Below, piece after piece: positions 12,770-21,251 of a stretch of DNA of 25,131 nt. The notes beneath the pieces are model-generated. The model worked only from the letters and a program-made list of their open reading frames with translations. It had not been told where the DNA came from and made no database searches. This DNA comes from Prevotella sp. UBA3837 (GTDB lineage: Bacteria; Bacteroidota; Bacteroidia; Bacteroidales; Bacteroidaceae), in assembly GCA_002392835.1 (NCBI GenBank), contig DGHX01000124.1, forward strand, positions 1 through 25,131, read 5' to 3'. A program made the translations under genes and the position numbers. Position 1 is the stretch's first letter. Every line of letters starts with the position of its first letter.

Positions 12770-15133
12770 ATGATGCGCCTGAAGATACTATTGATGACTT
12801 TCCTGCTCGCATTGCCTATGATGGCGCAGATGACGAGCACGCTGAGCTGTCGCCGCTACACTACGCAGGACGGCTTGCCGCAGATGCAGACGGAGACGCT
12901 GTTTCAAGACGCGCGCGGGTATATATATGTAGGGACGCTGTCAGGCTTCGTACGCTTCGACGGCCGTACTTTCACGCCGTTCCTCAGCGGGCACCGCTGG
13001 AACATCGTCAGCTTCATGGAGTGCAGCGACGGGGTTCATCCCATGAGCTTCCGCCAGCACTGGCGCCTCGACGTTGATGACTTAGACCTGCACCCGCTGG
13101 ACGCGCAGGGGCGCTGGCTGCTGAACAACTTCAACAGCCCTGATCTGCCCAGTGGCTATGTGCTGTTAGAAGACGAGCAGGAAGAGCACCGCTGGGTGGC
13201 CAAGACCACCAATCTGCATGACTTTGCGCTGGTGGCCGACCATGAGGTGCTTGACAAGATGATGCCTGACCGTAAGCTCTATCTCGATGCTTCCACACTC
13301 TATGTGCCTACGGGGGAAGGACTCTTCCGGCTGTCTGCTGACGGGAAGTCACTCTCTTTGGTGGGGGCTGGCGATGGGTTCTATTCGCTTTGCCGCCAGG
13401 GTGACACCCTCTTTGCTTTCGCTGAGGACGGCATCTATACCGTTGAGGGCGACAGTGCCGTGCTGCGTACAGCCTACCACGACTGGCAGGCTGACTATGG
13501 CCTCTATGTACGCACCGCACAGGACGGGACGATGCTCATAGCCGATTCGCACAGCATCTACAGCTATGACGGCACCTGCATAACCAAGCTGGCGGGCGGT
13601 TTCAACCTCATCAAGGCACTGTTCGTTGACCGATGGGACCGCCTGTGGGTAGCCACCTATCAAGGGCTCTACTGCTTCTTCAACCGTCACTTCACCAACT
13701 ATAGCCTTGACGATAACGATGACATCGTGCGCGGCATCGGGGTTTTGACGCAGCCTGTACAGGGGACGCTGAACGGAAAAATCATCAGTGGCGGGCGCAT
13801 CCTCTACGACAACGCCGACGATTTCTTCCAGCCCAGTGCCGCCGTCATTGACAGCTGCGTCTATCTGGCCGGGCGAAACGACATAGCCTGTGTCCATGAC
13901 AGCACCGTGAAATGGCTGGACATGCCCTTTGAGCGCTATCAGTTTGTAGCCGAAGCCCAGGGACGTCTCATCGTTGGCACACGTCAGGTCATCGCTGCCT
14001 ACGATCCCTCCAACGGGAACCTCGATACCTTGTCTGCCGACGTCCGTCACCCATGGTGTGCAGCCGCCGACAACGAGGGCCATCTCTATGTGGGCACCTC
14101 CTTCGGCCTGTTCCGTCTTTCCCTGAACGACAGCGCGAATCAAAGTGCCGAGCAGGTGCCTTTCCCGCAGAAGCTTATCATCTCAACGATGAAAGCCGAC
14201 CCGCACGGAACGGTGTTCTTTGCCTCGGGCGACTCGCTGTTCCTCATCCGTCAGGGACAGGTGCAGGAGCTGAACAGCCAGATGCCCCAGCTTCGTGGTC
14301 ATGAGGTGCGCTCCATCCATGTGTCACCCAAAGGCTACCTTGTGGTGGCTGCCCTTGACGGGCTCTTCGTGTGCCGTGTCAGCGATGACTATCGTCTCAG
14401 TGACGTCACCTTCTTCAATCATCTCAATGGGTTTACCGTCGTTGAGCCACAGATGGCAACCATGGCCGAGAGTGCTGACGGCACCGTATGGCTCTGCGGA
14501 CTGGAGCAGATGACCTCGTTCCGACCCGCCGACCTGGTGGCCGACAGCCAGGCCGACACCTTCGTGCGCCCGCCGCTGCGCTGGTATGAGCACTGGTGGG
14601 TGTGGCTCGCGGGCTTGCTGCTGCTACTGCTGCTCACGGCCCTGCTGGTACAGTGGGTGGAGAAGCGCCGCAGCCGCCGTAAGATGCTGCGCCTGCAGCG
14701 GCAGAAGCAGGAGCGCGAGGAGCTGATACGCACCATCCGCGAAGAGGCCATCAGGGCGGAACACTCGCAGCTGGCCGACAGCATCGTGAAAATGACCGAC
14801 AAGCCTGAGACAAAACGGCTGACATTGCGCACGGCGAAGGGAACGATGGTGGTCGACGCGGCGGCCATCGTCTACCTGAAGGCCGACGGCAACTACACGC
14901 AGCTGGTGACCTTTGCCGACAGCGACCTGGTGCTCACGGGCCTGGGAACACTGGCCCGACAGTTAGAGGGCGGCCCCTTTGTGAGGGCCGACCGCAGCAC
15001 GCTGGTGAACACGGGCTTTATATACAAGCTGAATGCAGCAGAGCGCCGCTGCATCTTCAAGTCTGCTGACGGAGCCCTGCTGGAAACGACGCTCCTCGCA
15101 CCTGCCTTCAAGCGGCTGGAGAAGCTGATGTAA
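12770..15133 (+). CDS. Membrane one-component regulator: beta-propeller, TM, LytTR
   Basis: The 787-residue protein starts with a signal peptide (MMRLKILLMTFLLALPMMAQ), then beta-propeller repeats of the Reg_prop type found in hybrid two-component sensors (TTQDGLPQMQTETLFQDARG, YVGTLSGFVRFDG, DRLWVATYQGLYCF, LYVGTSFGLFRL). A single membrane segment lies at about 609-630 (WWVWLAGLLLLLLLTALLV), followed by a basic coiled-coil linker and a LytTR DNA-binding domain (about 680-787; VDAAAIVYLKADGNYTQLV, FVRADRSTLVN). I see no Y_Y_Y domain, histidine kinase or receiver domain, so signal and DNA binding are joined in one chain. It would bind promoter DNA while held in the inner membrane. Longer in-frame reading to 12422 overlaps the neighbour and its promoter, so the start at 12770 is preferred. 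It probably controls the divergent secreted-protein operon. Confidence 0.87.
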   Translation: MMRLKILLMTFLLALPMMAQMTSTLSCRRYTTQDGLPQMQTETLFQDARGYIYVGTLSGFVRFDGRTFTPFLSGHRWNIVSFMECSDGVHPMSFRQHWRLDVDDLDLHPLDAQGRWLLNNFNSPDLPSGYVLLEDEQEEHRWVAKTTNLHDFALVADHEVLDKMMPDRKLYLDASTLYVPTGEGLFRLSADGKSLSLVGAGDGFYSLCRQGDTLFAFAEDGIYTVEGDSAVLRTAYHDWQADYGLYVRTAQDGTMLIADSHSIYSYDGTCITKLAGGFNLIKALFVDRWDRLWVATYQGLYCFFNRHFTNYSLDDNDDIVRGIGVLTQPVQGTLNGKIISGGRILYDNADDFFQPSAAVIDSCVYLAGRNDIACVHDSTVKWLDMPFERYQFVAEAQGRLIVGTRQVIAAYDPSNGNLDTLSADVRHPWCAAADNEGHLYVGTSFGLFRLSLNDSANQSAEQVPFPQKLIISTMKADPHGTVFFASGDSLFLIRQGQVQELNSQMPQLRGHEVRSIHVSPKGYLVVAALDGLFVCRVSDDYRLSDVTFFNHLNGFTVVEPQMATMAESADGTVWLCGLEQMTSFRPADLVADSQADTFVRPPLRWYEHWWVWLAGLLLLLLLTALLVQWVEKRRSRRKMLRLQRQKQEREELIRTIREEAIRAEHSQLADSIVKMTDKPETKRLTLRTAKGTMVVDAAAIVYLKADGNYTQLVTFADSDLVLTGLGTLARQLEGGPFVRADRSTLVNTGFIYKLNAAERRCIFKSADGALLETTLLAPAFKRLEKLM

Positions 15134-15221
15134 GTTCTTATTTGATGCTGGCTGCCCTGTTGTCGTTACGCTGCATGCTATAATGCGTCACCCAGCAGGT
15201 CAGACGCTGAAATGTCGAAGC

Positions 15222-15275
15222 CTAGCTGAAGCCAATGGCAAGAATTGCCATCACAATGATATCTACGAGTTTCAT
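15222..15275 (-). CDS. Tiny membrane peptide overlapping the RHH gene
   Basis: The RHH gene ends in GCATGA, so its stop overlaps an ATG at 15275, an arrangement typical of translational coupling. The reading frame is MKLVDIIVMAILAIGFS and then TAG: 17 residues, nearly all hydrophobic. In a neighbouring frame the sequence continues as LGFDISASDLLGDAL to a stop at 15178, so either the peptide really ends here or a frameshift has cut a slightly longer membrane protein. I do not recognise the family. Confidence 0.35.
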   Translation of the reverse strand: MKLVDIIVMAILAIGFS

Positions 15276-15451
15276 GCTCCTTCTCCTTTCTTCCTTTTAG
15301 GCAGACGGTGAGCCTTCCGCAGTGCCTCGGTAATGATCCACTGCAGCTGACCGTTGGTCGAGCGGAACTCGTCAGCAGCCCAGGCCTCGATAGCGTCCAT
15401 CGTGTCGCTGTCGACGCGCAAGACAAAGCTCTTCGTCTTCTTTTCTGACAT
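15272..15451 (-). CDS. Arc-like ribbon-helix-helix protein
   Basis: A 59-residue protein, MSEKKTKSFVLRVDSDTMDA to its end at GEGA. The pattern is that of a ribbon-helix-helix DNA-binding protein: a short beta strand (KSFVLRVD), helix A (MDAIEAWAADEF), a turn (STNG) and helix B (LQWIITEALRKA), followed by a basic tail (HRLPKRKKGEG). The start codon at 15451 lies 25 bp after the SPFH gene, on the same strand with no terminator between, so the two are probably cotranscribed. The role may be autoregulation of this small operon, or a non-toxin relative of Arc; no toxin gene is adjacent apart from the tiny membrane peptide, whose role is unknown. Confidence 0.8.
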   Translation of the reverse strand: MSEKKTKSFVLRVDSDTMDAIEAWAADEFRSTNGQLQWIITEALRKAHRLPKRKKGEGA

Positions 15452-15476
15452 GTCTTTCTAAACGTCACTCAGTGGC

Positions 15477-16451
15477 TTAATGATTCAGCGTGCCGGTATT
15501 CACCACGGGCTGTGCGGAGTCGTCGCCGCAGAGCACCACGAGCAGGTTGCTCACCATGGCGGCCTTCTTGTCGTCGTCGAGCTCCACCACCTCTTCCTTC
15601 GAGAGCTTGTCGAGTGCCATCTTCACCATTGAGACGGCGCCTTCGACGATCTTCTCGCGGGCAGTGATGATGGCCGAGGCCTGCTGGCGGCGCAGCATCA
15701 CGGCAGCAATCTCCGGGGCGTAGGCCAGGTAGTTGATGCGGGCCTCCACTACTTCGATGCCGGCCAGGGCCAGTCGCTCGTCGAGCTTCTCCTCCAGCTG
15801 CTGGTTGATCTCGTCGCCGCCGTCGCGCAGCGTCAGCTCCGTGTTCTTGCCATCCTCATCGTCGTAGGCATACTGTCCGGCCACCTGGCGGAGGGCAGCG
15901 TCGCTCTGCACGCGCACGAAGCGCTCCAGGGCGTTCATGATCGAGCGCATGTCGCCGCCTATCTGTCCGGCGGCCACGTTGGCCATCGTCTGTGTGTCCA
16001 CCTCGAACAGGGCCTTGTATGTGTCCTTCAGCTTCCACACCAGCACCAGACCGATCATGATGGGGTTGCCCGTCTTGTCGTTCACCTTGATGGGCTCGGC
16101 GTCGAGGTTGCGGGCGCGCAGGCTCACCTTTTTAGTGGAGTAGAAAGGGTTAATCCAGAAGAAGCCCGTCTGTTTGACCGTGCCGCTGTACTTGCCGAAC
16201 CATGTGGTGACGCGTGCCTCGTTGGGCTCGAGCATCATCATGCCGCTCCACATGATGAGCGATGCTATGAGCAGTATCACGCCCATGGCCAGCGTCCAGC
16301 CGCCGGGGGCAGCGGGCACGTTGTCCTTCGCCAGCAGTGTGATGCCAAAGATGATGGCAGCCAGGCTGACCAGCGTCAGCACGATGTTGATGAACAGAAA
16401 CAGGAATCCGTTCAGGATGGTTCCTCCAAAATTTCTTTCTTTTGTTTCCAT
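15477..16451 (-). CDS. SPFH/band-7 domain membrane protein
   Basis: The product has 324 residues. Two N-terminal membrane segments lie at about 12-40 and 51-74. They lead into the SPFH (stomatin/prohibitin/flotillin/HflK) domain, recognised by LEPNEARVTTWFGKYSGTV and GFFWINPF. The C-terminal half has helical, charged sequence (LEEKLDERLALAGIEVVEAR, RRQQASAIITAREKIVEGAV), typical of the oligomerising part of stomatins. Such proteins form membrane scaffolds and can influence proteolysis and membrane domains. It is the first gene of a small operon with the RHH protein and a tiny membrane peptide. A promoter at 16489-16518 precedes it. There is no adjacent NfeD-type protease, which is the common partner elsewhere. 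Confidence 0.9.
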   Translation of the reverse strand: METKERNFGGTILNGFLFLFINIVLTLVSLAAIIFGITLLAKDNVPAAPGGWTLAMGVILLIASLIMWSGMMMLEPNEARVTTWFGKYSGTVKQTGFFWINPFYSTKKVSLRARNLDAEPIKVNDKTGNPIMIGLVLVWKLKDTYKALFEVDTQTMANVAAGQIGGDMRSIMNALERFVRVQSDAALRQVAGQYAYDDEDGKNTELTLRDGGDEINQQLEEKLDERLALAGIEVVEARINYLAYAPEIAAVMLRRQQASAIITAREKIVEGAVSMVKMALDKLSKEEVVELDDDKKAAMVSNLLVVLCGDDSAQPVVNTGTLNH

Positions 16452-16488
16452 GATTGTGTAGTTTTAAAATGATATCAAAATAATATTG

Positions 16489-16518
16489 CAAAGATAGTGC
16501 AAAAAAAACAAACGGCAA
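16489..16518 (-). promoter_or_regulatory. Promoter of the SPFH operon
   Basis: TATCTTTG (complement of 16489-16496) fits the -7 consensus, with TTG (complement of 16516-16518) 19 bp upstream. The -33 element overlaps the stem of the hairpin at 16513-16530, so the promoter and the terminator of the greA-HIT operon share sequence. Confidence 0.68.
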
Positions 16519-16530
16519 TGGATTCTGCCG
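16501..16530 (-). terminator. Terminator of the greA-HIT operon
   Basis: CGGCA and TGCCG (16513-16517 with 16526-16530) form a 5-bp stem with an 8-base loop, and on the minus strand a T-rich tract (complement of A at 16501-16508) follows. It lies about 35 bp after the HIT stop. The stem is short, so strength is uncertain. Confidence 0.5.
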
Positions 16531-16565
16531 TATGTTTAACGAAGTTTAACCAGCGGTAAACGCTG

Positions 16566-16961
16566 TTATTGCTGAAACATTGCGTAGATTTTCTCTGCTG
16601 TTTCCTTCATCTGCTCGGGTGTGAGCTGCAGTTTCTCGCGGCGGAAGTCCACGTCGGCCTCGCTGTTCATGGGAATGAGGTGGATGTGGGCGTGGGGCAC
16701 CTCGAGGCCCAGCACCACCTGGGCCACCTTGCGGCAGGGGAAGGCCTTCTTCATGGCCACGGCCACCTGCTTGGCAAACTGCTGGAAGCGGCCCAGCTCG
16801 TCGTCCTCCATGTCGAAGATGTAGTCCACCTCGCGGCGCGGAATGACCAGGGTGTGGCCCACGGCCACGGGGTTGATGTCGAGGAAGGCGTAGAACTCGT
16901 CGTTCTCGGCGCACTTGTAGCTGGGAATTTCGCCAGCGGCAATCTTACTGAATATATCCAT
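16566..16961 (-). CDS. HIT family nucleotide hydrolase
   Basis: The product has 131 residues, typical for a stand-alone HIT (histidine triad) protein that hydrolyses or transfers nucleotidyl groups, such as adenosine phosphoramidate. The HxHxH motif is PHAHIHLIPM, with His90, His92 and His94; the middle one is the usual nucleophile. The N-terminal half has the family pattern DIFSKIAAGEIPSYKCAEND and ending HTLVIPRREV. It follows greA on the same strand with 89 bp between, mostly tandem repeats, and no obvious promoter, so it is likely in one transcript with greA. The precise substrate is unknown. Confidence 0.92.
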   Translation of the reverse strand: MDIFSKIAAGEIPSYKCAENDEFYAFLDINPVAVGHTLVIPRREVDYIFDMEDDELGRFQQFAKQVAVAMKKAFPCRKVAQVVLGLEVPHAHIHLIPMNSEADVDFRREKLQLTPEQMKETAEKIYAMFQQ

Positions 16962-16968
16962 CTTTTTT

Positions 16969-17045
16969 AATGCTTAATGCTTAATGCTTAATGAATAATG
17001 CTTAATGCTTAATAGTGAAGGCGCAGCAATTATGCATTATGCATT
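16969..17045. repeat. Heptamer repeats between greA and the HIT gene
   Basis: AATGCTT is repeated with a strict 7-bp period six times from 16969 to 17010 (the fourth unit is AATGAAT), followed after a short break by ATTATGC twice (17029-17042). There is no coding sequence. The run could change in length by slippage and change spacing between the two genes. Confidence 0.8.
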
Positions 17046-17050
17046 GAAAA

Positions 17051-17518
17051 CTATCCCACGGTGATTTTCTCAATGCGCAGCTTGATGGTGCCGCGCGGAA
17101 TCTTCACCTCCACCTCGTCGCCTACCTTGTGGTTGAGCAGACCCTGTGCGATGGGGGTCTTGATGCTGATCTTGCCCTGGCGCAGGTCGGCCTCGTTCTC
17201 GCTGACGATGGTGTAGGTCATGCGGGCCTTGTTGGCCAGGTTGGTCATCTCCACCTTCGACAGGATCTGCACGCTGTCGGAGCTCAGGCGCGAGGTGTCG
17301 ACGATCTTGGCCTCGCTGATGGCCAGCTTCAGCTGATTGATTTTCGACTCTAAGTGCGCCTGCGCCTCCTTGGCCGCTTCGTACTCGCTGTTCTCGCTCA
17401 GGTCGCCCTTGTCGCGTGCTTCCGCGATGGCGGCCGATGCCTTCGGGCGTTCAATGCCCTCTAAACGCTTTAGTTCGGCTATGAGATTGTCATAGCCTTC
17501 TTGTGACATGTATGCCAT
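17051..17518 (-). CDS. greA: Transcription elongation factor GreA
   Basis: The 155-residue length is normal for GreA, which enters the secondary channel of stalled RNA polymerase and promotes cleavage of the RNA 3' end. The N-terminal coiled-coil hairpin (about residues 5-75) carries the acidic tip sequence GDLSENSEYEAAKEA, with Asp39 and Glu42 equivalent to the metal-binding acidic residues of E. coli GreA. The C-terminal FKBP-like domain shows ISIKTPIAQGLLNHKVGDEV. Two Met codons (MAYM) lie at the start; the first is the usual choice. The gene has its own promoter at 17652-17682 with a leader of about 125 bases, and is followed by the HIT gene. Confidence 0.95.
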   Translation of the reverse strand: MAYMSQEGYDNLIAELKRLEGIERPKASAAIAEARDKGDLSENSEYEAAKEAQAHLESKINQLKLAISEAKIVDTSRLSSDSVQILSKVEMTNLANKARMTYTIVSENEADLRQGKISIKTPIAQGLLNHKVGDEVEVKIPRGTIKLRIEKITVG

Positions 17519-17578
17519 GTTGTTTTGCTTTTTACAGATTTATTATTATTGTTGCTTGTTGTTTTTCGCAGTAAAAGC

Positions 17579-17599
17579 AAAGAATCCCGGCCATTCTTT
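17579..17599 (-). promoter_or_regulatory. Hairpin in the greA leader
   Basis: AAAGAAT and ATTCTTT (17579-17585, 17593-17599) pair around a 7-base GC loop, within the leader between the greA promoter and its start codon. No recognised riboswitch consensus fits it. A very short reading frame of 20 codons starting at 17594 lies across it. Function is unknown. Confidence 0.35.
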
Positions 17600-17651
17600 C
17601 AGGGTCGGAATCCTTATACTCCTCTTTCTTTGGTATCCTTTTTAGTGCGTG

Positions 17652-17682
17652 CAAAGTTAGGCAATTATTTTCAACTGCCCAA
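17652..17682 (-). promoter_or_regulatory. Promoter of greA
   Basis: TAACTTTG (complement of 17652-17659) fits the -7 consensus and TTG (complement of 17680-17682) lies 20 bp upstream. It is downstream of the sirtuin stop at 17753, so greA has an independent start of transcription. Confidence 0.68.
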
Positions 17683-17694
17683 CTTTTTCGCGTT

Positions 17695-17724
17695 AAAAAT
17701 TGTTGCCGCCAGCCGTGCGGCGGT
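17695..17724 (-). terminator. Weak terminator after the sirtuin gene
   Basis: GCCGCC and GGCGGT (17705-17710 and 17719-17724, last pair a wobble) form a GC-rich hairpin about 30 bases after the stop. On the minus strand a run of five T (complement of 17695-17699) follows after five bases. The gap before the T-run weakens the call. Confidence 0.35.
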
Positions 17725-17752
17725 GGTTTTGCTTGGCAGACCTGCCGTTGCG

Positions 17753-18448
17753 TCACTTCGTGAGCCGTGCGAACAGTTCCTTCATGCCCTCTGACGCTCC
17801 CTTCATGATTTGCTTCACGCCCTGTCCGGCGCTCACCGGCTTGGGGTCGATGAGGTAGACGGGCACGCCGGGCCGCACGTAGTGTACCAGTCCGGCGGCG
17901 GGATAGACATTCAGTGAGGTGCCGATGATGATGAAGATGTCAGCCTGCTGTGCCAGCTCGGCAGCGATGCTGATGTTGGGCACGGCCTCGCCGAAGAACA
18001 CGATGTAGGGGCGCAGCAGCGAGCCGTCGCCGGCCTTCGTGCCCGGGGCCACCTCGCAGTTGTCGGGCGTCAGCTGCTGAATGTAGCGCGGGTCGTCGAC
18101 GTCGCGGCTCGAGCATACCTTCATCAGTTCGCCGTGCAGGTGCACCACATGTGTGGAGCCGGCCTGCTCGTGCAGGTTGTCAACATTCTGCGTCACCACC
18201 GTCACGTCGAAGTGGTCCTCCAGCTGGGCCACCAGTCGGTGCCCCTCGTTAGGCTTCACGTTCCAGCATTTCTTGCGCAGCATGTTGTAGAAGTTTGTCA
18301 CCAAGGTGGGGTCGGCCTCCCAGCCTTCGTGGGTGGCCACCTGTGCCACGGGGTATTCCTCCCACAGGCCGTCAGCGTCGCGGAACGTCTTCAGTCCGCT
18401 TTCCACCGACATGCCGGCACCGGTCAGTACTACGATTTTCTTTTTCAT
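17753..18448 (-). CDS. Sir2-family NAD-dependent protein deacylase
   Basis: The 231 residues match the sirtuin core, an NAD-dependent lysine deacylase of the cytoplasm. The NAD-binding motifs GAGMSVESGLKTFRDADGLW and TQNVDNLHEQAG are present; His105 in VVHLHGEL is the catalytic base position; GTSLNVYPAAGL is the C-terminal Rossmann motif. The zinc-ribbon region has lost its four-cysteine pattern: only Cys112 and Cys131 remain. The CobB/SIRT5 acyl-pocket motif YxxR reads YNML followed by Arg58 here, so preference for succinyl over acetyl groups is uncertain. It is 41 bp downstream of the HAD gene on the same strand, without a visible promoter between, which suggests joint transcription. Confidence 0.9.
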   Translation of the reverse strand: MKKKIVVLTGAGMSVESGLKTFRDADGLWEEYPVAQVATHEGWEADPTLVTNFYNMLRKKCWNVKPNEGHRLVAQLEDHFDVTVVTQNVDNLHEQAGSTHVVHLHGELMKVCSSRDVDDPRYIQQLTPDNCEVAPGTKAGDGSLLRPYIVFFGEAVPNISIAAELAQQADIFIIIGTSLNVYPAAGLVHYVRPGVPVYLIDPKPVSAGQGVKQIMKGASEGMKELFARLTK

Positions 18449-18459
18449 AGGCGTATCCT

Positions 18460-18475
18460 AATTTCTCAATTTCTC
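18460..18475. repeat. Two 8-bp tandem units between HAD and sirtuin genes
   Basis: AATTTCTC occurs twice head to tail in the 41-bp gap, followed by the diverged ATTATCTC. It fits the general habit of this window of filling short gaps between cotranscribed genes with tandem repeats. Confidence 0.5.
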
Positions 18476-18489
18476 ATTATCTCCATTTC

Positions 18490-19194
18490 CTACAGCACGT
18501 TCATCAGCTGTGCCAGTCCTGTCACCTCATAGGTGCAGGGGCCCGGGGCTGGGTAGTCGGGGAAGCGGTTGAAGTAGGCGGTGTCCAGTCCGGCCTGCAG
18601 CGCCCCCTCTATGTCGGTGCTGTAGTTGTCGCCAATCATCAGCGTCGTCTCCTTCTGGGCCTTCGACACGCGCAGAGCGTAGTCGAAGAACTGCTGCGAC
18701 GGCTTGTTCGCCCCTGCGTCCTCGCTCAGTATGACCGTGTCGAACCTGCCGTCGAGGCCGCAGGCGCGCAGCTTGCGGTACTGCACCTCGTGAAAGCCGT
18801 TGCTGCACAGGTGCAGGCGGTAGCCGCTGAGCAGCAGGTATTCGACCAGCGCGCGTGCATCCCGCACCAGTCCCGGCTTCGTGGAACAGAGGTCGAGGAA
18901 GCGGTCGCTGACGCGGCGGCAGTCGTCGGCCGTGGGCTGCAGGCCCTCGCCTAAGCTCAGCGGGCGGCGGAAGCGCTCCACGATGAGGTAGTCGCGGTCT
19001 ATCTCGCCGTGGGCGTAGCGTGTCCACAGGTCGATGTTCGCCTTCCAGTAGGCATTGTAGAATACCTCCGGGCGGGGGAAGAAGCGCCCGAGGCGCAGCT
19101 CGCGGTAGAGCTCCTGCAGGGCGATGACAGCGTTGCCGTGGGTGTCGTACAACGTGTCGTCGAAGTCGATGAACAGGTCGGTATATTGCTTCAT
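18490..19194 (-). CDS. HAD-superfamily phosphatase, YjjG-like
   Basis: This 234-residue protein has the four motifs of the haloacid dehalogenase superfamily: nucleophile motif DFDDTLYD (Asp10, Asp12), motif II LCSNG, motif III Lys in GANKPSQQFF, and acidic motif IV MIGDNYSTDIEGA. Cap-domain length and sequence (FYNAYWKANIDLWTRYAHGE) resemble YjjG, a nucleotidase that removes non-canonical pyrimidine nucleotides; this substrate is an inference. The Met at 19194 is preferred to in-frame codons upstream, because the promoter (19201-19231) lies just before it and the extension has no family resemblance. It is probably the first gene of a unit with the sirtuin. Confidence 0.88.
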   Translation of the reverse strand: MKQYTDLFIDFDDTLYDTHGNAVIALQELYRELRLGRFFPRPEVFYNAYWKANIDLWTRYAHGEIDRDYLIVERFRRPLSLGEGLQPTADDCRRVSDRFLDLCSTKPGLVRDARALVEYLLLSGYRLHLCSNGFHEVQYRKLRACGLDGRFDTVILSEDAGANKPSQQFFDYALRVSKAQKETTLMIGDNYSTDIEGALQAGLDTAYFNRFPDYPAPGPCTYEVTGLAQLMNVL

Positions 19195-19200
19195 GGGATG

Positions 19201-19231
19201 CAAAGTTACGCATTTCTGCTGAATAATGCAA
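19201..19231 (-). promoter_or_regulatory. Promoter of the HAD-sirtuin unit
   Basis: TAACTTTG (complement of 19201-19208) fits the -7 consensus; TTG (complement of 19229-19231) is 20 bp upstream and lies in the left arm of the hairpin at 19225-19258. The -7 element is only 6 bases from the start codon, so the mRNA would be almost leaderless. Confidence 0.6.
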
Positions 19232-19281
19232 AAGAAAAGCATGGTTTTCTTTTGCATTTCGCTCGTTTTTTCGTACCTTTG
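19225..19281 (+). promoter_or_regulatory. Hairpin-promoter cassette, copy B
   Basis: A perfect 14-bp inverted repeat (19225-19238 with 19245-19258, loop of 6) is followed by TTCGCTCG, a T-run and TACCTTTG (19274-19281), a good -7 element. TTTG of the right arm (19251-19254) lies 19 bp upstream of it. The left arm also contains the -33 element of the opposite promoter (19201-19231), so one hairpin supports divergent promoters. Confidence 0.65.
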
Positions 19282-19297
19282 GCTTCGCCGAAGGTAC
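19273..19297. repeat. Imperfect palindrome at the copy B start site
   Basis: GTACCTTTGGC (19273-19283) pairs with GCCGAAGGTAC (19287-19297) with one mismatch around a 3-base loop. It covers the -7 element of copy B and its expected start of transcription, so it could be an operator or a hairpin in the transcript. Confidence 0.45.
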
Positions 19298-19307
19298 TTG
19301 CACTCGG

Positions 19308-19364
19308 AAATGAAAAGAAAAGTGTTCTTTTCTTTTGCATTTCGCTCATTTTTTTGTACCTTTG
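19308..19364 (+). promoter_or_regulatory. Hairpin-promoter cassette, copy C; promoter of the ABC gene
   Basis: AAAAGAAAAG (19313-19322) pairs with CTTTTCTTTT (19327-19336), followed by GCATTTCGCTC, a T-run and TACCTTTG (19357-19364). TTTG at 19334-19337 is 19 bp upstream of the -7 element. It is highly similar to copy B, and both point towards the ABC exporter at 19385. A one-base deletion shortens its outer stem relative to copy B. Confidence 0.68.
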
Positions 19365-19384
19365 TCCCCTCAATAGCGTAAAGA

Positions 19385-21214
<1,830 letters not shown>

Positions 21215-21251
21215 GTGCATCTTTCGCATCTGGAATTGGAATCATTGTGGG

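Noticed and set aside
17535..17594. 20-codon leader peptide before greA
   Set aside because: No regulatory codon run or coupling to greA is visible; too short to support from one sequence.
19195..19257. Upstream start for the HAD protein at 19257
   Set aside because: The extension covers the promoter and hairpin; family similarity begins at the Met at 19194.
21215..21251. Bidirectional terminator between the convergent ABC and helicase genes
   Set aside because: No inverted repeat of useful length and no T-run in these 37 bp.
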